Assembly (NCBI GenBank): GCA_003427395.1
Contig: BFEA01000601.1
Location: forward strand, 194,736-257,407
Direction of reading: 5' to 3'
Length of the DNA: 62,672 nucleotides
Source: Chara braunii
Lineage: Eukaryota; Streptophyta; Charophyceae; Charales; Characeae
A program made the position numbers and the translations under genes. Below are positions 1 to 11,591 of the stretch, piece by piece. Every line of letters begins with the position of its first letter. Position 1 is the first letter of the stretch. The notes under the pieces are model-generated. The model did no database searches. It had not been told where the DNA came from and saw only the letters and a list, made by a program, of their open reading frames with translations.

Positions 1-86
<86 letters not shown>

Positions 87-162
87 GAGAGTGAGAGCAG
101 AGAGAGGAGAGAGAGAGAGAGCACGTGGCGCACAGCTCCAAAAACGTTCCAACAATCTGTAG
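1..162. repeat. GA microsatellite and satellite flank of element A
   Basis: Positions 1-81 are an uninterrupted (GA)n tract, followed by degenerate GA/GAG sequence to about 120. Positions 121-162 are a unit containing AGCTCCAAAAACGTTCC that recurs almost unchanged at 15749-15780, on the far side of element A. This shows that element A was inserted into this repeat. There is no coding sequence here. Confidence 0.9.
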
Positions 163-1063
163 TGTTATGATCCTGGCCAATTTCGAAGTACACATTCATC
201 AGATAGTACAACGTCGTCACATGGCAGAAAGAAATAAATGAACTTGAGAGGAGAGAGAGGGTAAGAAGAAGAAGAAGAAAGGAAGGAAGAAGAAGATGAT
301 GTACACCGGCGTAGACAAATGATAATGCTATTCTTCTTCGCCAAACACTCTCCTCCTCCTTATCTCCTCCTGTCTTATTCACACAAGAAATAATAATACA
401 ATGTTGAATGGCTAAAACCAAAATCAATGTCCGAATCCCTCTTCTACTGCAGGTATCACTTGAGGTCCACCATAGCCATGGCCGCCTCCCTCACTCTTCA
501 CTCTCTTTGGCCGAGGTTATGGCGGAGTACTGGGCCTTGCCCTGATTCCCAAAGGACAACCCAAAGCAGCTATGGCTGCTCTAGCTCAGGCCGCCATGCC
601 CGACTCTGCCTCTAAGCTTCTTGGTGGAGCTCTGTCCCAATGGGGACCTTCCTGCTGCACCGCCCACCAAGGTGATGAAGATGGCTGCCACCATAGCCAG
701 GTAAGTACCTTTGGCGCTCCCCCTTCCTCCTGGTCTTCTTCCTCCTTCGTGTCCTTGCTCCTTCCCCAGCAGCGCTGCTCCAGCCAGCCCTCCAGCACGG
801 CCACAGGTAAGTACCGGCCCTAAGGGCCCAACGAACTAACAAGTGCCCTTGCGGGTCACACACACACTCAAGCCAACAAGCACTCAGACAGGCACGCAGA
901 CCAGCACGCGTGCACACACACAGACATGCAGACCAGCAAGCGTGCACACACACAGACTTAGAGAACTTAGTAGCAAGCGGGAAACTCAGCAAGGCATTCA
1001 GTCCATGAGCAAAACCCAGAAATCAGTTGTGTGTCTCAGTCCGTGTTTGGTCGGCTCATCACA
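163..1063 (-). repeat. 3' LTR of element A
   Basis: Read on the minus strand it begins TGTGATGAG at 1063 and ends GATCATAACA at 163, so it is TG...CA bounded. It aligns over most of its length with 14383-15715. A block corresponding to about 15011-15468 is missing, which explains the shorter length (901 against 1333 bases). On the plus strand, antisense to the element, it carries an acceptor-like TCTACTGCAG (443-452), a donor CAG|GTAAGT at 701, an acceptor CTTCCCCAG ending at 769, and a second donor ACAG|GTAAGT at 807. Confidence 0.88.
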
Positions 1064-1080
1064 CTAACCCCCCTTGAGAG
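1064..1080 (-). promoter_or_regulatory. Polypurine tract of element A
   Basis: The minus strand reads CTCTCAAGGGGGGTTAG immediately before the TG of the 3' LTR. This is the expected place for the plus-strand primer in reverse transcription. The matching tract in elements D, E and F is GAGGGGGGTAGTG or a close relative. Confidence 0.8.
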
Positions 1081-1103
1081 CGAGGTCCTTTCGAGCAAGC
1101 AAC

Positions 1104-2513
1104 TCAGTCTGAGTCCCCGACAAACGCATCGTGAGCAAACAAAGCAAAGAGATTTCGAGAGTATTCTGTCGCAATGAGCTTTGCAGGGATTTTGGGAACA
1201 GCATTAGAGGCGATTTGTTGTTCGTAGGCTTTAACAACACGAGGTGCGCTGCGCAGCAATTCCTTCTTGGAGATCCAGTAGAGATCGTCCAATGGGTGAT
1301 ACATAAATTGAACCTGGTACTCTGTTATGTCCCTTACCTGCGTGCTGTTTGATTCTATCGATCTCATGACCGCCATCCATTGCACGAGGAATCATGCCTT
1401 CACAGTAATCGAAGGACTTAGCATCACGGTGGATATACAATTTTGATGCATGAAAGATGGGGTATGTGCGCAGATGAGGTGGCACAACAACTGTGTACGA
1501 GAGGCCAAACCCATCCTTGCCAATCACATCCAGAACTTCCCACGGACCATAATAGAGCGGAAGAAGTTTGGGTGAGACTCCCTCTTCTTCTGAGAATTCA
1601 GACATCTTGACCCAGACATAACTTCCCACTTCAATATCTGACGGTCGGCGCTTCTTGTTTGCATGATGAATCATTGCGTGTTGTCGCTTGATTATCGCTG
1701 CGATGGCAACTTTGAGCAAGCCATCGTACTTGGCCCTCAAGCTAGGCCTGCTGGGTGTTAAACCAGCTGGTTGTTCAGGGAATAGGTAGGAGAGCGGCTT
1801 ATGAATCTGCCAACCGTAATGCAGCCTGTTTGACGTCATGTCGGTGGAAGAATGAATGGAGTTGTTGTACAACCCCTTGACGGAATACAACTCTTCATCC
1901 CACGTCTCCTGATCCAGAATGATTAAAGCATGGAGAAGTTGAAGCACAGTCTGATTTATTTCCTCATCCAAACCGTTGGCTTCGGGATGTCGGCCAGATG
2001 TCATGCATAGTCTGAGGCCGAGGAGTTGGGACGTGAATACCTTCCATTCGATATTACGAAGCGCAGGTCCCGATCACTCACAAGAGTTTTCGGGGTTCCG
2101 AACTGCAGAATGTACTTTTGTTCGAACTCACAAATCACCAATTTAGTTGGGGCATGAGATGGCAAAGGAATCAGATTCAGGAATTTAGAGAAGCGGTCAA
2201 CAATCACCATCACTTGCGAATCGCCATTCTTACTTACCTTTCCCATGTCAGTGAAGTCGATAGAAACAGACTCCCCGGGTCCATCGGGAACAGGAAGGGG
2301 TGTCAGTAGCCCCATGGGCTTTTGTCTACATGGTTTGATTCGTTGAAAGATTTGATACTCAACCACAAACTTTTCAGCAGATCCCTTCATACCAGGCCAA
2401 TCAAACTGTCTTAATAGGTTTCCGTATGTCTTTGCCGTGCCGAAGTGTCCACTCCGGCCATGAGCCAAATCCAAGAAGGGCGTGCGGAGAGGCTCATGGT
2501 TGGGCACACACAA
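1104..2513 (-). pseudogene. Integrase of element A (frameshifted)
   Basis: Three overlapping minus-strand frames (2001-2513, 1231-2004, 1104-1385) together cover a gypsy integrase. The zinc-binding region starts with LAHGRSGHFG, but the usual CxxC is changed (YQIFQ), so both cysteines appear lost. The DDE core shows SIDFTDM (first Asp), LVSDRD (second Asp) and HPEANG followed by EEINQ (Glu). The C-terminal part has the YVWVKMSEF, YYGPWEVLDVIG and FHASKL signatures. After a frameshift near 1300 the tail, YQVQFMYHPLDDLYWI, resembles the chromodomain-like end of chromoviruses. The last codons stop about 40 bases before the 3' LTR. Non-functional because of the frameshifts and the missing cysteines. 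Confidence 0.85.
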
Positions 2514-2542
2514 ACCATCATTATTCCCATAGTGTCGGAAAA

Positions 2543-4062
2543 CTAGTCCTCATATCCGTGAAAATCAGGCTGACTGTTGGGGTCAGCCTGCAACTGCTCA
2601 AGGATGGGACTAAGGTCCGGGTCCTTGGCAGTGTACTCTACGATCTCCTCCTTCATTTTCTTCCGGAGGTCGTAGGAATTCACAAGGCAAGCCATGAACT
2701 GGGGGTGGCGAGACAATGCATCAGCAACTCGATTATAACAACCTTTTTCATGTCTTAGCTCAAAATAAAAAATGTCAATCTCATGGAACCAATGAGGTAA
2801 CATAGGACACAAGGTGTTTTGCTCTTTGATCCACTTCAAGGTCTCATGATTTGAGAACACTGTGAAGTGGCGTCCCAAAAGATAGTCCTTCCAGTGATCC
2901 AAAGCCATACCCAAAGCATAGAGTTCGCGCACGTAGGTGGGAGTAGCTACCTTTTCACTGGGCATGCGTTTGCTGTAGTGCTAAAGTGGTCGCAAACCAT
3001 CGTCGCCATCTTGTTGCAGCACTGCGCCAATCCCATACTGGCTAGCATCCGTAGCGACTACAAACGTTAGTTTGGAATCTCAAATGCGTAGTACGGGGTA
3101 ACTTACCAGGGCCCCTCTTTCAAGGCTTGAAATGGGGTCTCACATGTTGCATCCCATGCACAAGGTACATTCTTACTTGTCAGTCGGGACAATGGGCGAG
3201 CAACAATAGAGAATCGGGGCACAAACTTCCAATAGTAAGATGCGAGACCAAGGAAGAATGCAGTTCGCGAATTTTCACGGGTTGAGGCCGGTCACATACG
3301 ACCTCAACCTTGGTTGCCTCAGGCTTGGGGCCTGCAGCAGACAACCGATGCCCAAGATAGATGGCACTAAGTTGAGATGGAGTTGCGTTTTCTTGAGGAT
3401 GGTGAACACTTCCTCAAGGTGCTTCATGTATTCCTCGATGTATTTGCTAAAGATCAAAATATCATCGAGATACACCACCACAAACTGACCAATCTGTTCG
3501 TGGAGAACCTTATCCATGAGGCTTTGAATGGTGGCCGGTGCGTTCGTGAGGCCGAAGGGCATTACGGTACATTCGTAAAGCCCATCGCGTGTCTTGAACG
3601 CAGTTTTGTGCTGATCCGCAGGATCAACCTCAATCCGACTTTAGATCGATCTTGGAGAAGACCTTGCACCCACCAACAACATCAAGCAAGTCATATATGC
3701 ATGGCAATGGGTATGCATTTGTTTTGGTGATGCGGTTTAGACCGCAATAATCGATACACATACGGGCTTGCCTCCTTTCTTAGGGACAAACAAAACAGGT
3801 GCACCGAATTCAGATTCGCTAGGTTTGATCCAACCGTTGTAGATCATTTCGTGGATTTGTCTCCGGAGTTCATCCAACTCGTCGAATCCCATTTGGTATA
3901 CGCAACCCTTTGCATGAACAACACCTTCGACCAACTCGACTGTATGTCGGACCGATCGCAAGGGTACTCCACATGGTACGGCCAAAACTTTCGAAAATCG
4001 ATCAAGTAGGTTTTGAATGCTTGTTCCGACAAGTGGGGGTGAAGGCTCAGCAAACGGGTCAC
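2543..4062 (-). pseudogene. Reverse transcriptase and RNase H of element A (broken)
   Basis: RNase H and the connection lie in 2543-2965 (RELYALGMALDHWKDYLLGR, then FSNHETLKWI, ending in VADALSRHP). RT pieces lie in 3275-3562 ([19 protein letters not shown] and VVVYLDDILIFSK, so the YLDD box is present) and in 3737-3985 and 3844-4062 (thumb/finger start, [19 protein letters not shown]). Several frameshifts and stops separate the pieces; between 3070 and 3275 the frame is lost altogether. The order RT then RNase H, followed by integrase, is that of Ty3/gypsy. It has decayed to a pseudogene. Confidence 0.82.
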
Positions 4063-4102
4063 CTAGATCTGGTCGCAGATTACAAATCGAGGCGACCGAA
4101 GC

Positions 4103-4720
4103 TCAAGTAGAGTCATTTAGACTAGTAGAGGGTAGAGAGGTACTAGTGCTAGAAGTAGATTCAATAGGTGTAGTATTGGTACTAGCCGCAAAAGTAGATG
4201 GCACATGAGTAGGGCGAACATAGGCAACATATATTTGTTCATCCTCTTTGCGTTTGTGCCACGTTTTGCAGAACTGAATGGCATTGAGAAAAGTCACCAG
4301 GACTCGTGCTTCTTATCCAAGAGGACGGGAAGCTCATTCCCGAGCATCTTTGACCATGAAAAGTGGCTCCTTCCCTCTCGCCCATTCACATTGGGACTGC
4401 AGCCAGCCCAAGCCGAGGACAGTGTCGAAGGGACACTTGTCAAGGACATAGAAGTTCAATGCGTGGGTGATTATCTTGTCCTTGTCAAAGGTAGTGCGCA
4501 CACTTTTTGACCACATACGTAGACGAGACAACTTCTTTGTTGCCTACTTGAGTCCGGCAAGGGTTCTGCAAAGCCACTTGCTTCATTCCCAAACCCACTT
4601 TGCATATCCTGTGTGGTGACATGAAATCAGTTATTCACTTTGCGTATCTCGTGTGGTGACATGAAATTAGTTGTTACACCACAATCAATCAAGATACGGA
4701 GATAGCGGTGGTTTATGAGA
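4103..4720 (-). pseudogene. Protease and protease-RT linker of element A
   Basis: Minus-strand frames 4334-4531 and 4103-4297 carry the retropepsin-like C-terminal half (FDTVLGLGWLQSQCEW) and a Ser/Thr-rich linker. The catalytic region reads LIDCGVTTNFMSPHE near 4660-4700, so the usual DSG/DTG is DCG here. Two short local tandem duplications lie upstream, one around 4598-4675 (period about 40) and one around 4795-4880 (period about 53). Both add to the frame damage. Confidence 0.7.
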
Positions 4721-4758
4721 AACTTAAAGAAGATTACCTTCACTGTCCCTTGAGCACG

Positions 4759-5574
4759 CTAATGTTTCATCTTAGCCCAATGCTCTGTGATAATGGAAGT
4801 CAACCGTCCCAGACTCCTTCCAAGGATCAACATACAGTGGAAGTAAATTGTCCTAGACTCCTTCCAAGGCTCAACATACAATGCACGACAAACTTCAGCC
4901 TTGGAATCAACAGATGACGGGGCTTCAAGAGAGGACTGTTGAATTACATCAGATTCTGTCTCCCTTGCCGTAGAGGGTGCTGATTGCAACTCTACACCCG
5001 ATTCTGGTTTTCCTGCAGCCTATAGCAATCTTGCACTTTATGGTTTGTTTTCAAGCAATGCAAGCAAACCCCCTTTCTTCATTCTAGCCTTCCATTCAGC
5101 CTCGCTGATCTGGAGGTCCACCCAAGGTTTAGTGCTTGCATCCTCCAGTTTGGCTACGATTTTAGCTCCCTTTGGAAGTGCGACAAAGCTCCTTATTGAA
5201 TTCTGTTTCTGGTTTACCTTCCCATGGGCAGTCTTTTTAAAGGCACAAAATTTATCATCATCATTGTTTATGTCAGATTCTTGAGTTGGAGAGCAGGCTG
5301 TATCAGTGTCTTGTTCTTGGTCGTTGCCGAGAATGGGGTCATCCGCATCGGCCTCCCCTGCACCTTCCAGCAAGTCAAGCGAAGCTAAGCGATTGCTGCC
5401 ATAAAATCGCCCGCGAACAAAGGTCTTTTGGCTGCTTACTGCGGTAAGGAGGTCTCCCGCCTCCAACATGACTACATCCTTCATTAAGGAAAACCAGTCA
5501 GTGTAATGAAAGAAATCCCTGCCTATGTGATTGGTTAAGTGAGTGGGAACCATACCGCGTTGCGAAGAGTTTGC
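4759..5574 (-). pseudogene. Gag C-terminal part of element A
   Basis: Minus-strand reading frame 5038-5724 becomes gag-like at about 5560 (MVPTHLTNHIG, YTDWFSLMKDVVMLEA) and matches the gag of D and E. Past a conserved LPKGAKI ... KPWVDLQISEAEW segment, one extra G in a G-run throws off the frame exactly before a CCHC zinc knuckle (CLHC-4-H-4-C), which is present in the next frame near 5030-5065. Upstream, at 5575, the gag similarity stops and the 3' end of element B begins. Confidence 0.72.
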
Positions 5575-6663
5575 TGACATGTGCAAGGAATACGAGTGTG
5601 CACGATATACAGAAAACCAGATTGCGAAATCACACAGCTGTCCAAGCAGTCGTGTCAAAGCAGAGAGTACATAATGCACCGAGAAACCATCCATATAGAG
5701 CAATACAATGAAGTAATGAGCCAATGTTCAAGCCCGTAGGCCACACCAACACAGTATCCAAAGTCACTCTCTCTGTTGTCTGGCGCCCAGCGCCCAGTCT
5801 ACCCTACCCGACTATCCTACCTACAGCTGGTTCACACAACAGGCTCACTTCGACACTTGAAGACCAATGTACATGACTGTCAACTCCATAGCCGACCTCT
5901 CTTCATGCACCAGGTACGTATCTCGTCACCCTCACTCAGACCTTGATTACCCCACACAGCGCCTCCTTCCCTGAAGACCGCCCGATCATCCGCTGTACCC
6001 CCTGGCGCCCAGCAGCCCGGCTATGGCCGCCTGCGCCCCGCTGCCCTGCAACGCCCCTCTCACCACCTCGCGCTCCGTCAACGCCCCTGGCATTAGCGCA
6101 GCATCAAACAGAAGCGCAACAACACTTCCGCATTGCCAGCGCTGGCCAGTGTGTCTGCCTGGGCTGCCTTACTTCCTTTATGGAAGTGACAACGTGTTGG
6201 ATGCTGCATCTGGCCTGGCTGGAAGCTTCCAGTAGCTTCCGGTTGGGCCTCAAACCCTATGCCCAGGCGACTTACAGTTGAGGGCCTGGGCCCTTTTCAG
6301 TTGGGCACGGCTTGGCTGTTTGTTGTATCTGCGCAGGGGCCCCTGGTAGATGCGTCGGCAGTACTGCTTTTCCCAACACCCACGGCCTGCTTCTCAATGT
6401 ATCGACCCTGCTTTGTGTGTATATGCCCCAATGCAACTTTCGTGGCCTGGGCCAACTGTACGACGCAGCCTAGTGAGGCTCACGCGTTCACTCAACCAAC
6501 TGACGCGCTGCGAGAGCCTGAATACCCACATATGGAAATGTCGAATTTCGGCCTATGACGAATATTCATGCCCGCCTTCTCTTAGGGTGGGCACTTGGCT
6601 TGATGGGACCTTAGCCCAAAACATGAAATGTCGATAGGGCCCCTTGAGGGCTCATTCCTCACA
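5575..6663 (-). repeat. Putative 3' LTR of element B
   Basis: On the minus strand the segment starts TGTGAGGAATGAGCCC at 6663, directly after a purine tract AAGGGGGATGGA that would act as the polypurine tract. It ends ACATGTCA at 5575, where A gag resumes. TG...CA ends and a plausible length of 1089 bases fit an LTR. The weak point is that no second copy was found upstream of the B gag. Confidence 0.5.
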
Positions 6664-6734
6664 TTCCATCCCCCTTAGCTTCGAAAGTCCGTTGAGATGC
6701 TTCATGCTGGAGCCTTCCCCTTTAGTCTCTTCTC

Positions 6735-8416
6735 TTAATCTGCCACGATCTGAGGAGCTGTCTTAGTAAGTTCGTCCCTTGAAATCCATCGATCTTCCTT
6801 CGGATCCGTATGATGCCTGAAATGAACTTTGTACTCCCTTGCAAGTTTTGGAGGTCTTCCCCTTCCAGTTGGCTTGGGAACAGGCGTATCTCTGTCGTCG
6901 ACATCCACATGGCCGTCCATGGTTGGGGGGAGCATAGATCTCCAATGGGAGTTGTGCTGTCTCCGTGAAAAGTGCTAGCTTTGAGGCGTGAAAAACAGGG
7001 TAAGTGCGTAGGTGACCAGGGATGCAAATGACGTACGAGGGACCATCCAAATCAATCCCCACAATGTCCAGGACTTCCCAAGGACCGAAGTACTGAGGCA
7101 TTAGTTTCCTAGAAAAATTCCTGTCCCAACTCACTAGCCTTGACCCAGACACATTCCCCTACCTGAAATGTGGACTGCCGGCGACGCTTGTTCTCAAAAG
7201 CAATCATGACTTCTTGAGATTTCTTGATGTGTTCGACAGTCTCCTGCAACAGTTTCTCATACTGGACACCAAATTCAATGGTTCCAGGAGTTGCAGCAAT
7301 TCGGTTTTCAGGCAGGAGGAAGTCTAGAGCAGATATAGGCTTCCACCCCAGATGCAGTTGATTAGGACTGACGCCGGTGGTGCTGTGTACAACGTTGTTG
7401 TACAGGCTGGCGATGAGAGGTAATTTCTTCATCCCAGTCATCCTAGGTGGGGTTGATGTAATGCCTCAGCAGATGATGCACCACTCGATTCATCTGTTCA
7501 GCCTGCCCATCTGTTCAGCGGGATGATTCCCAGAAGTCTTCTGAAGCTAGCTGCCCATCTGTTCAGCGGCCTTCTTCCACATCTCGCTTGTGAATCTCAC
7601 ATCTCTGTCACTAACGATCGTCTTTGGAAGTCCAAAGTCACGCACCCAGTTAGCCATGAACAACTTGATGACGTGCTCAGTCCTGGCAGTCTCTGGCATG
7701 GCGATTAGTCTAGCATACTTAGTGAACCTATCCACTATGACGAAGATATGCCTCTTGCCATTCTTGCTGGTCACAAGAGTATCCATGAAGTCCATGGAGA
7801 TACTCTGCCCTGGGCCAGCAGGAATGGGTAGAGGCTTGAGTAACCCAAGCGGCGCTAGAGTTCGCGGCTTGTCCGGCTGACAGACCTGACAGGTCTCCAC
7901 GTACTTCTTTACATCGTCAAGCATGTTAGGCCACCAGAATCGCTGTACTAAATTAGCACTAGTCTTCTTGTAGCCAAAATGTCCCGTTGCGTTGTGACAC
8001 TCTCCTAAAAATAAACTACGCAAAATTTCCCTAGATGGAACAACTAACCTTTTGAACCCTGCCTTCTCAAGAAAGAGTAACCCATCCACCATCACAAACT
8101 CGTCAGTGGTGGCCTTATCTTTGGCCTGAAGTTTGTTAATGATGTCCATTGTGATGGGGTCTTCCTTGTAGGCTTCCCCCAGCGATTGAGTCACATCCTC
8201 AGCCAAACCAAACTCGGAAATCAGCGCACCTAGGTAGTCTGCCCTCCTAGACAACGCATATGCAACCTTGTTGTGCTCTCCCTTCTCATAGTCTAGTTTG
8301 AAGTCATATTGACCTATGACTTCAATCCAGCGTTTGAGTGCATCGGAGAGAACTGGTTGAGTCTGGATCCACTTGCGGGTCGGGAACCATAAGAACCTCA
8401 TGGTGCGTGAGGGCAT
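6735..8416 (-). pseudogene. Integrase of element B (frameshifted)
   Basis: The longest piece, 7547-8416, starts in the tail of RNase H and then gives a full zinc-binding region (H-3-H in HNATGHFGYKK, CQVC) and two catalytic aspartates (SMDFMD, IVSDRD). A small insertion around 7490-7560 repeats CCCATCTGTTCAGCG and precedes the Glu motif (AEQMNRVV). The C-terminal part continues through 7109-7441, 6763-7152 and 6735-6935 with WVKASELG, FGPWEVLDIVG, VFHASKL and a chromodomain-like tail (EYKVHFRHHTDP, ISRDELTKTAP). At least three frame changes make it inactive. Confidence 0.85.
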
Positions 8417-9404
8417 GCTTCAAACGTTTGAAAGCTGCCTCACACTCATCGGTCCAGTCCCATGGTGTGTCAAGTCGAGTTAGATCAGTCACGGGAGATG
8501 CGATCGTACTATAATTCTTTACGAAATTGCGGTAATAACCACACATTCCCAAGAAGGATCTGACCTCAGTCACAGACTGGGGTCATGGCCAGTCACGTAT
8601 GCTAGCCACCTTTGCATCTTCGGGCCTAATCCCATCCGCGGATACTTCATGACCCAAGTACAAGATTCGAGTGCGAACAAACTCGCATTTCTCTAGGTTT
8701 ATCTTATACTTGTGTTGCCGAAGGAGTGAAAGTACTGTGTCTACATGTTGAGCATGCTCCTCGACAGATCTACTAAAAATAAGTATGTCGTCGAGGTACA
8801 CGACAACAAACTTATCCAAGTAGTCATGAGAGATCCTATTCATGGCGTGCTGGAATGTACCCGGCGCATTGCAAAGGCCAAAGGGCATCACCACAAACTT
8901 GTACAGACCGTACCTAGTCTGAAATGCGGTTTTGTGCTGGTCCTCTGGTCTTATGGCAATCTGATGGTAGCCGAATTTTAAGTCTATCTTGTACTTACAC
9001 CCCTACACCCTATCCAATAGGTCGTCAATGCGTGGTAGACACTCTGCGTTCTTAACGGTGATGGCATTGAGGTTTCTCTAATCAATGCACATCCTTAGCG
9101 TTCCCCCTTTCTTTGGAACAAACAATATTGGTGAGCCAAAGGGAGAAGTGCTAGGCCGAATCCAACCCTTTTCTGTGAACTCGTTTAGTTGTCGCCGAAG
9201 CTCGTCCAACTTGGCCGGAGCCATCCTATAGATTCTTCCCTTAGGTGTTTTACTTCCTGGGATGATCTCTATGGCATGGAGAACCTCCCTGTCTACAACT
9301 CCTGTAGGCTCCTCAAACAGATCAGGGTACTTGGCGACGATGGTCTCTATCTCTGGGGGTGTTTTAACGGCCTCCCCTTTTGCAGAGACATAGACTAAGT
9401 ACAT
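8322..9404 (-). pseudogene. Reverse transcriptase of element B with RNase H core deleted
   Basis: 9078-9404 carries the start of RT (KGRIYRMAPAKLDELRR, GWIRPSTSPFGSPILFVPKK) and ends in a stop after RMCID. 8583-8894 carries MPFGLCNAPGTF and VVVYLDDILIFSR, so the YLDD box is intact. 8322-8573 carries the connection (RSFLGMCGYYRNFV). Close to 8375-8385 the sequence jumps from VLMVPDP straight to KWIQTQPVLSDALKRW, so the RNase H segment holding the TDAS and ELYAL motifs is absent. Stops and a frame change add to the damage. Confidence 0.82.
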
Positions 9405-9492
9405 TCCTTCCTCTTGGTTCTGTTTATAATAATTATAGAAGGCAGATGCGCATAAGCACCCATTGGAGTCTACTAACCTACTGGCTTTGTAC

Positions 9493-9936
9493 TTAGCATC
9501 TCACGCTTCTCCCACTAGGCAACTCGTGCTTCAACACCTTCCTGTCCCAGTCAAACTGGGGCTTGGCAACCTCGAGGTAGTACATGCCCAATAACATGTC
9601 AAAGGGCAACTCGCTCACCGGGAATGATATCTTATGATTAATCTCTCCTCCTGGGTAGGAGAAGGTGCAGACTACATCTTTAACGTAGTCCTCCACCGTC
9701 ATGCGCTCTTTGTTGGCCAAAGTAGATGCTACCGGTCTACTAAGGCGCTGCACCCGGTCCTTTAGGCACAGTCTGTCAACGCAGTCGCGACTTATGAAGT
9801 TCCGCGTGGAGCCAATGTCTACGAAGGCGCCGCACTTGCGACCACCCACATCAACTTCCACAACTAAGTGCTCCCCTCTAGGACCTCTACTCAGTGCCAC
9901 CCAGGACTCACGAGGGTCTCTTTGTCGACCACTCAC
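9493..9936 (-). CDS. Aspartic protease domain of element B
   Basis: An open minus-strand frame of 147 residues with a retropepsin-like layout: HLVVEVDVGGRKCGAFVD leads into the active-site loop FVDIGSTRNFIS. The flap side follows, and then ELPFDMLLGMYYLEVAKPQFDW, the hydrophobic second half. The active-site triplet is D-I-G rather than DSG or DTG, so activity is doubtful. It would cut the Gag-Pol polyprotein. It lies between the gag zinc knuckle and RT as expected, but joins neither in frame. Confidence 0.72.
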   Translation of the reverse strand: MSGRQRDPRESWVALSRGPRGEHLVVEVDVGGRKCGAFVDIGSTRNFISRDCVDRLCLKDRVQRLSRPVASTLANKERMTVEDYVKDVVCTFSYPGGEINHKISFPVSELPFDMLLGMYYLEVAKPQFDWDRKVLKHELPSGRSVRC

Positions 9937-11591
9937 CTTGAAGGTCCTCTAAGGCTTTAGACACATCCAACGTACAAAGTATAGTTGGGTCCGGATGCGT
10001 CTGCGGGGAGTCAATAGCTTTGGCCAACTCTTGAACCGGGGAGGGTACATCACCCGATTCAACGAGAGTAGAAGCAGCTACATCTTCTACCGGCCCTAAA
10101 GTGTTTCCCGAGCTAGAGCTCGTAGAGGCCCCAGACTGAGAAGAAGGAAACCCGCCCTTAGGAGGGATCTTCTGCGAGACCTTCGGGTTCTTGCACTTAA
10201 ACTCTATATGGCCATGCTCGCCGCAGTTTATGCAAGCTCCCCGCTGCCAACGGTCCTGCCACACATCCTGATCCAAGCCTGCCCTTACCCAAGCAGCAAT
10301 TTTGTTTGGGTAGGCGGCTTGCCCCTGACCCCTTTGCTGACCGCCCTTGCCGCGGCCCGCTGCCTTAGTCTTAACTACCGCGGCGAGGTTGCTACCCTCA
10401 GCACTCTCCTCGCCACTCTGAACCCTCCACAAGCTCAAAAACATCATCGATCTCGGTTTGATTCCCATCGGAATCAACCATCATCAATCGACTACTTTTC
10501 TTCTTCCACTCTTGTGGAGTCTTCTTCTTTCTTCCATCCGCAGAAGAGGTTTGAGCACCACCTCGTGTAGCCTCTAAGTCTAGGGCCTTCTTGCTGAATG
10601 TCTCAAACATGTGATACTCTTTGCGAGCCTCACTGGCTAACAAGTTCTTGATGTCTGTGGGAAGACATCTCAAGGTTGTGGTCAACAAGACCTGTGGATT
10701 GTACTCCACTCTTGGGACGACAATCAGACGCTCTACGGTCATGGTCAACTCTCGCAACGACTTGTACTTTCTAGAGTCGAGCTTTAAAATCCCATCAGTG
10801 GCAATCTGTGCCTGCTGAGGGTTGTGCCAACGAGCCTCCACTGAGTCCATAAAGCTTTCAAGGGTATGGGTCTGTGCCCAATCACCCATGTTCCTGCCGA
10901 ACCCCTTGGAAGCTACCAATCCATTTAGCCATCGAGCTCTTGAACCCTGCAGCAGACCAATGTCCTCTTTGCCCTCACCCACACTGGGACCGTTCTCAAC
11001 CACGTGTCGAGAGCCTCATCCTTCTCATCTCCTGAGAAGGTTAGAGGTGGCTTCAGGGGGGTCTTGGGATACCAAGGATATTGTTGTCCCGCTGGCGAGA
11101 CAGGTGGCGACTGTGGTGTAGCAACAGTCGCTGGACCAGAAGATGAAGAAGCAACAGTCTGAGATAAGAGTTGCTGCTGATGTAAGACTTGGTGGTGGTC
11201 AATACTGAGCGGCATAGAGGCCTGTCATCGCTGAGAATGGCAACGACGGTAAAGCTGCTCGCCGGATCCCTGGCTTATGTAGCGCTTGTAGGATCTGGTC
11301 TAGGGTATCCTGCATGGCGTCCATCTTCCTGTCTATGTACGCATGCATGGATAGGACGCTTGCCTTTAGGATCTTTCCTGTTGTGTTAAGGGCTGTGTCC
11401 TCTAACGCCTCTAGCGCAGCCAAGTCTGCCTCCCTACTCTCTAGTTTGACACTTCTCTCTTTGATCTCTTTCTCTCTTTTAGTAGCCTGCCTAAGTTCCT
11501 CCTCTAGCCTTAAGCGGATCCTCTCTACTTGCTGGAGCTCCATCTGCTCCCGGGTGCGTGGAGGCGGCGAGCTGAACTGCGAGCCCGCCAT
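9908..11591 (-). pseudogene. Gag of element B with one CCHC zinc knuckle
   Basis: The N-terminal piece (11199-11591) starts MAGSQFSSPPPR and holds a long Glu/Arg-rich coiled coil. Pieces at 10925-11215 and 10398-11003 cover the capsid (LESFMDSVEARWHNP, LTTTLRCLPTDIKNLLASEARKEY). The last piece (9908-10477) has a Lys/Gly/Gln-rich stretch followed by CINCGEHGHIEFKC, a perfect CX2CX4HX4C nucleocapsid knuckle. Frame changes near 11200, 10930 and 10450 break the protein. The start at 11591 is chosen because it is the first ATG after stops upstream and begins a compositionally clean frame. Confidence 0.8.
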
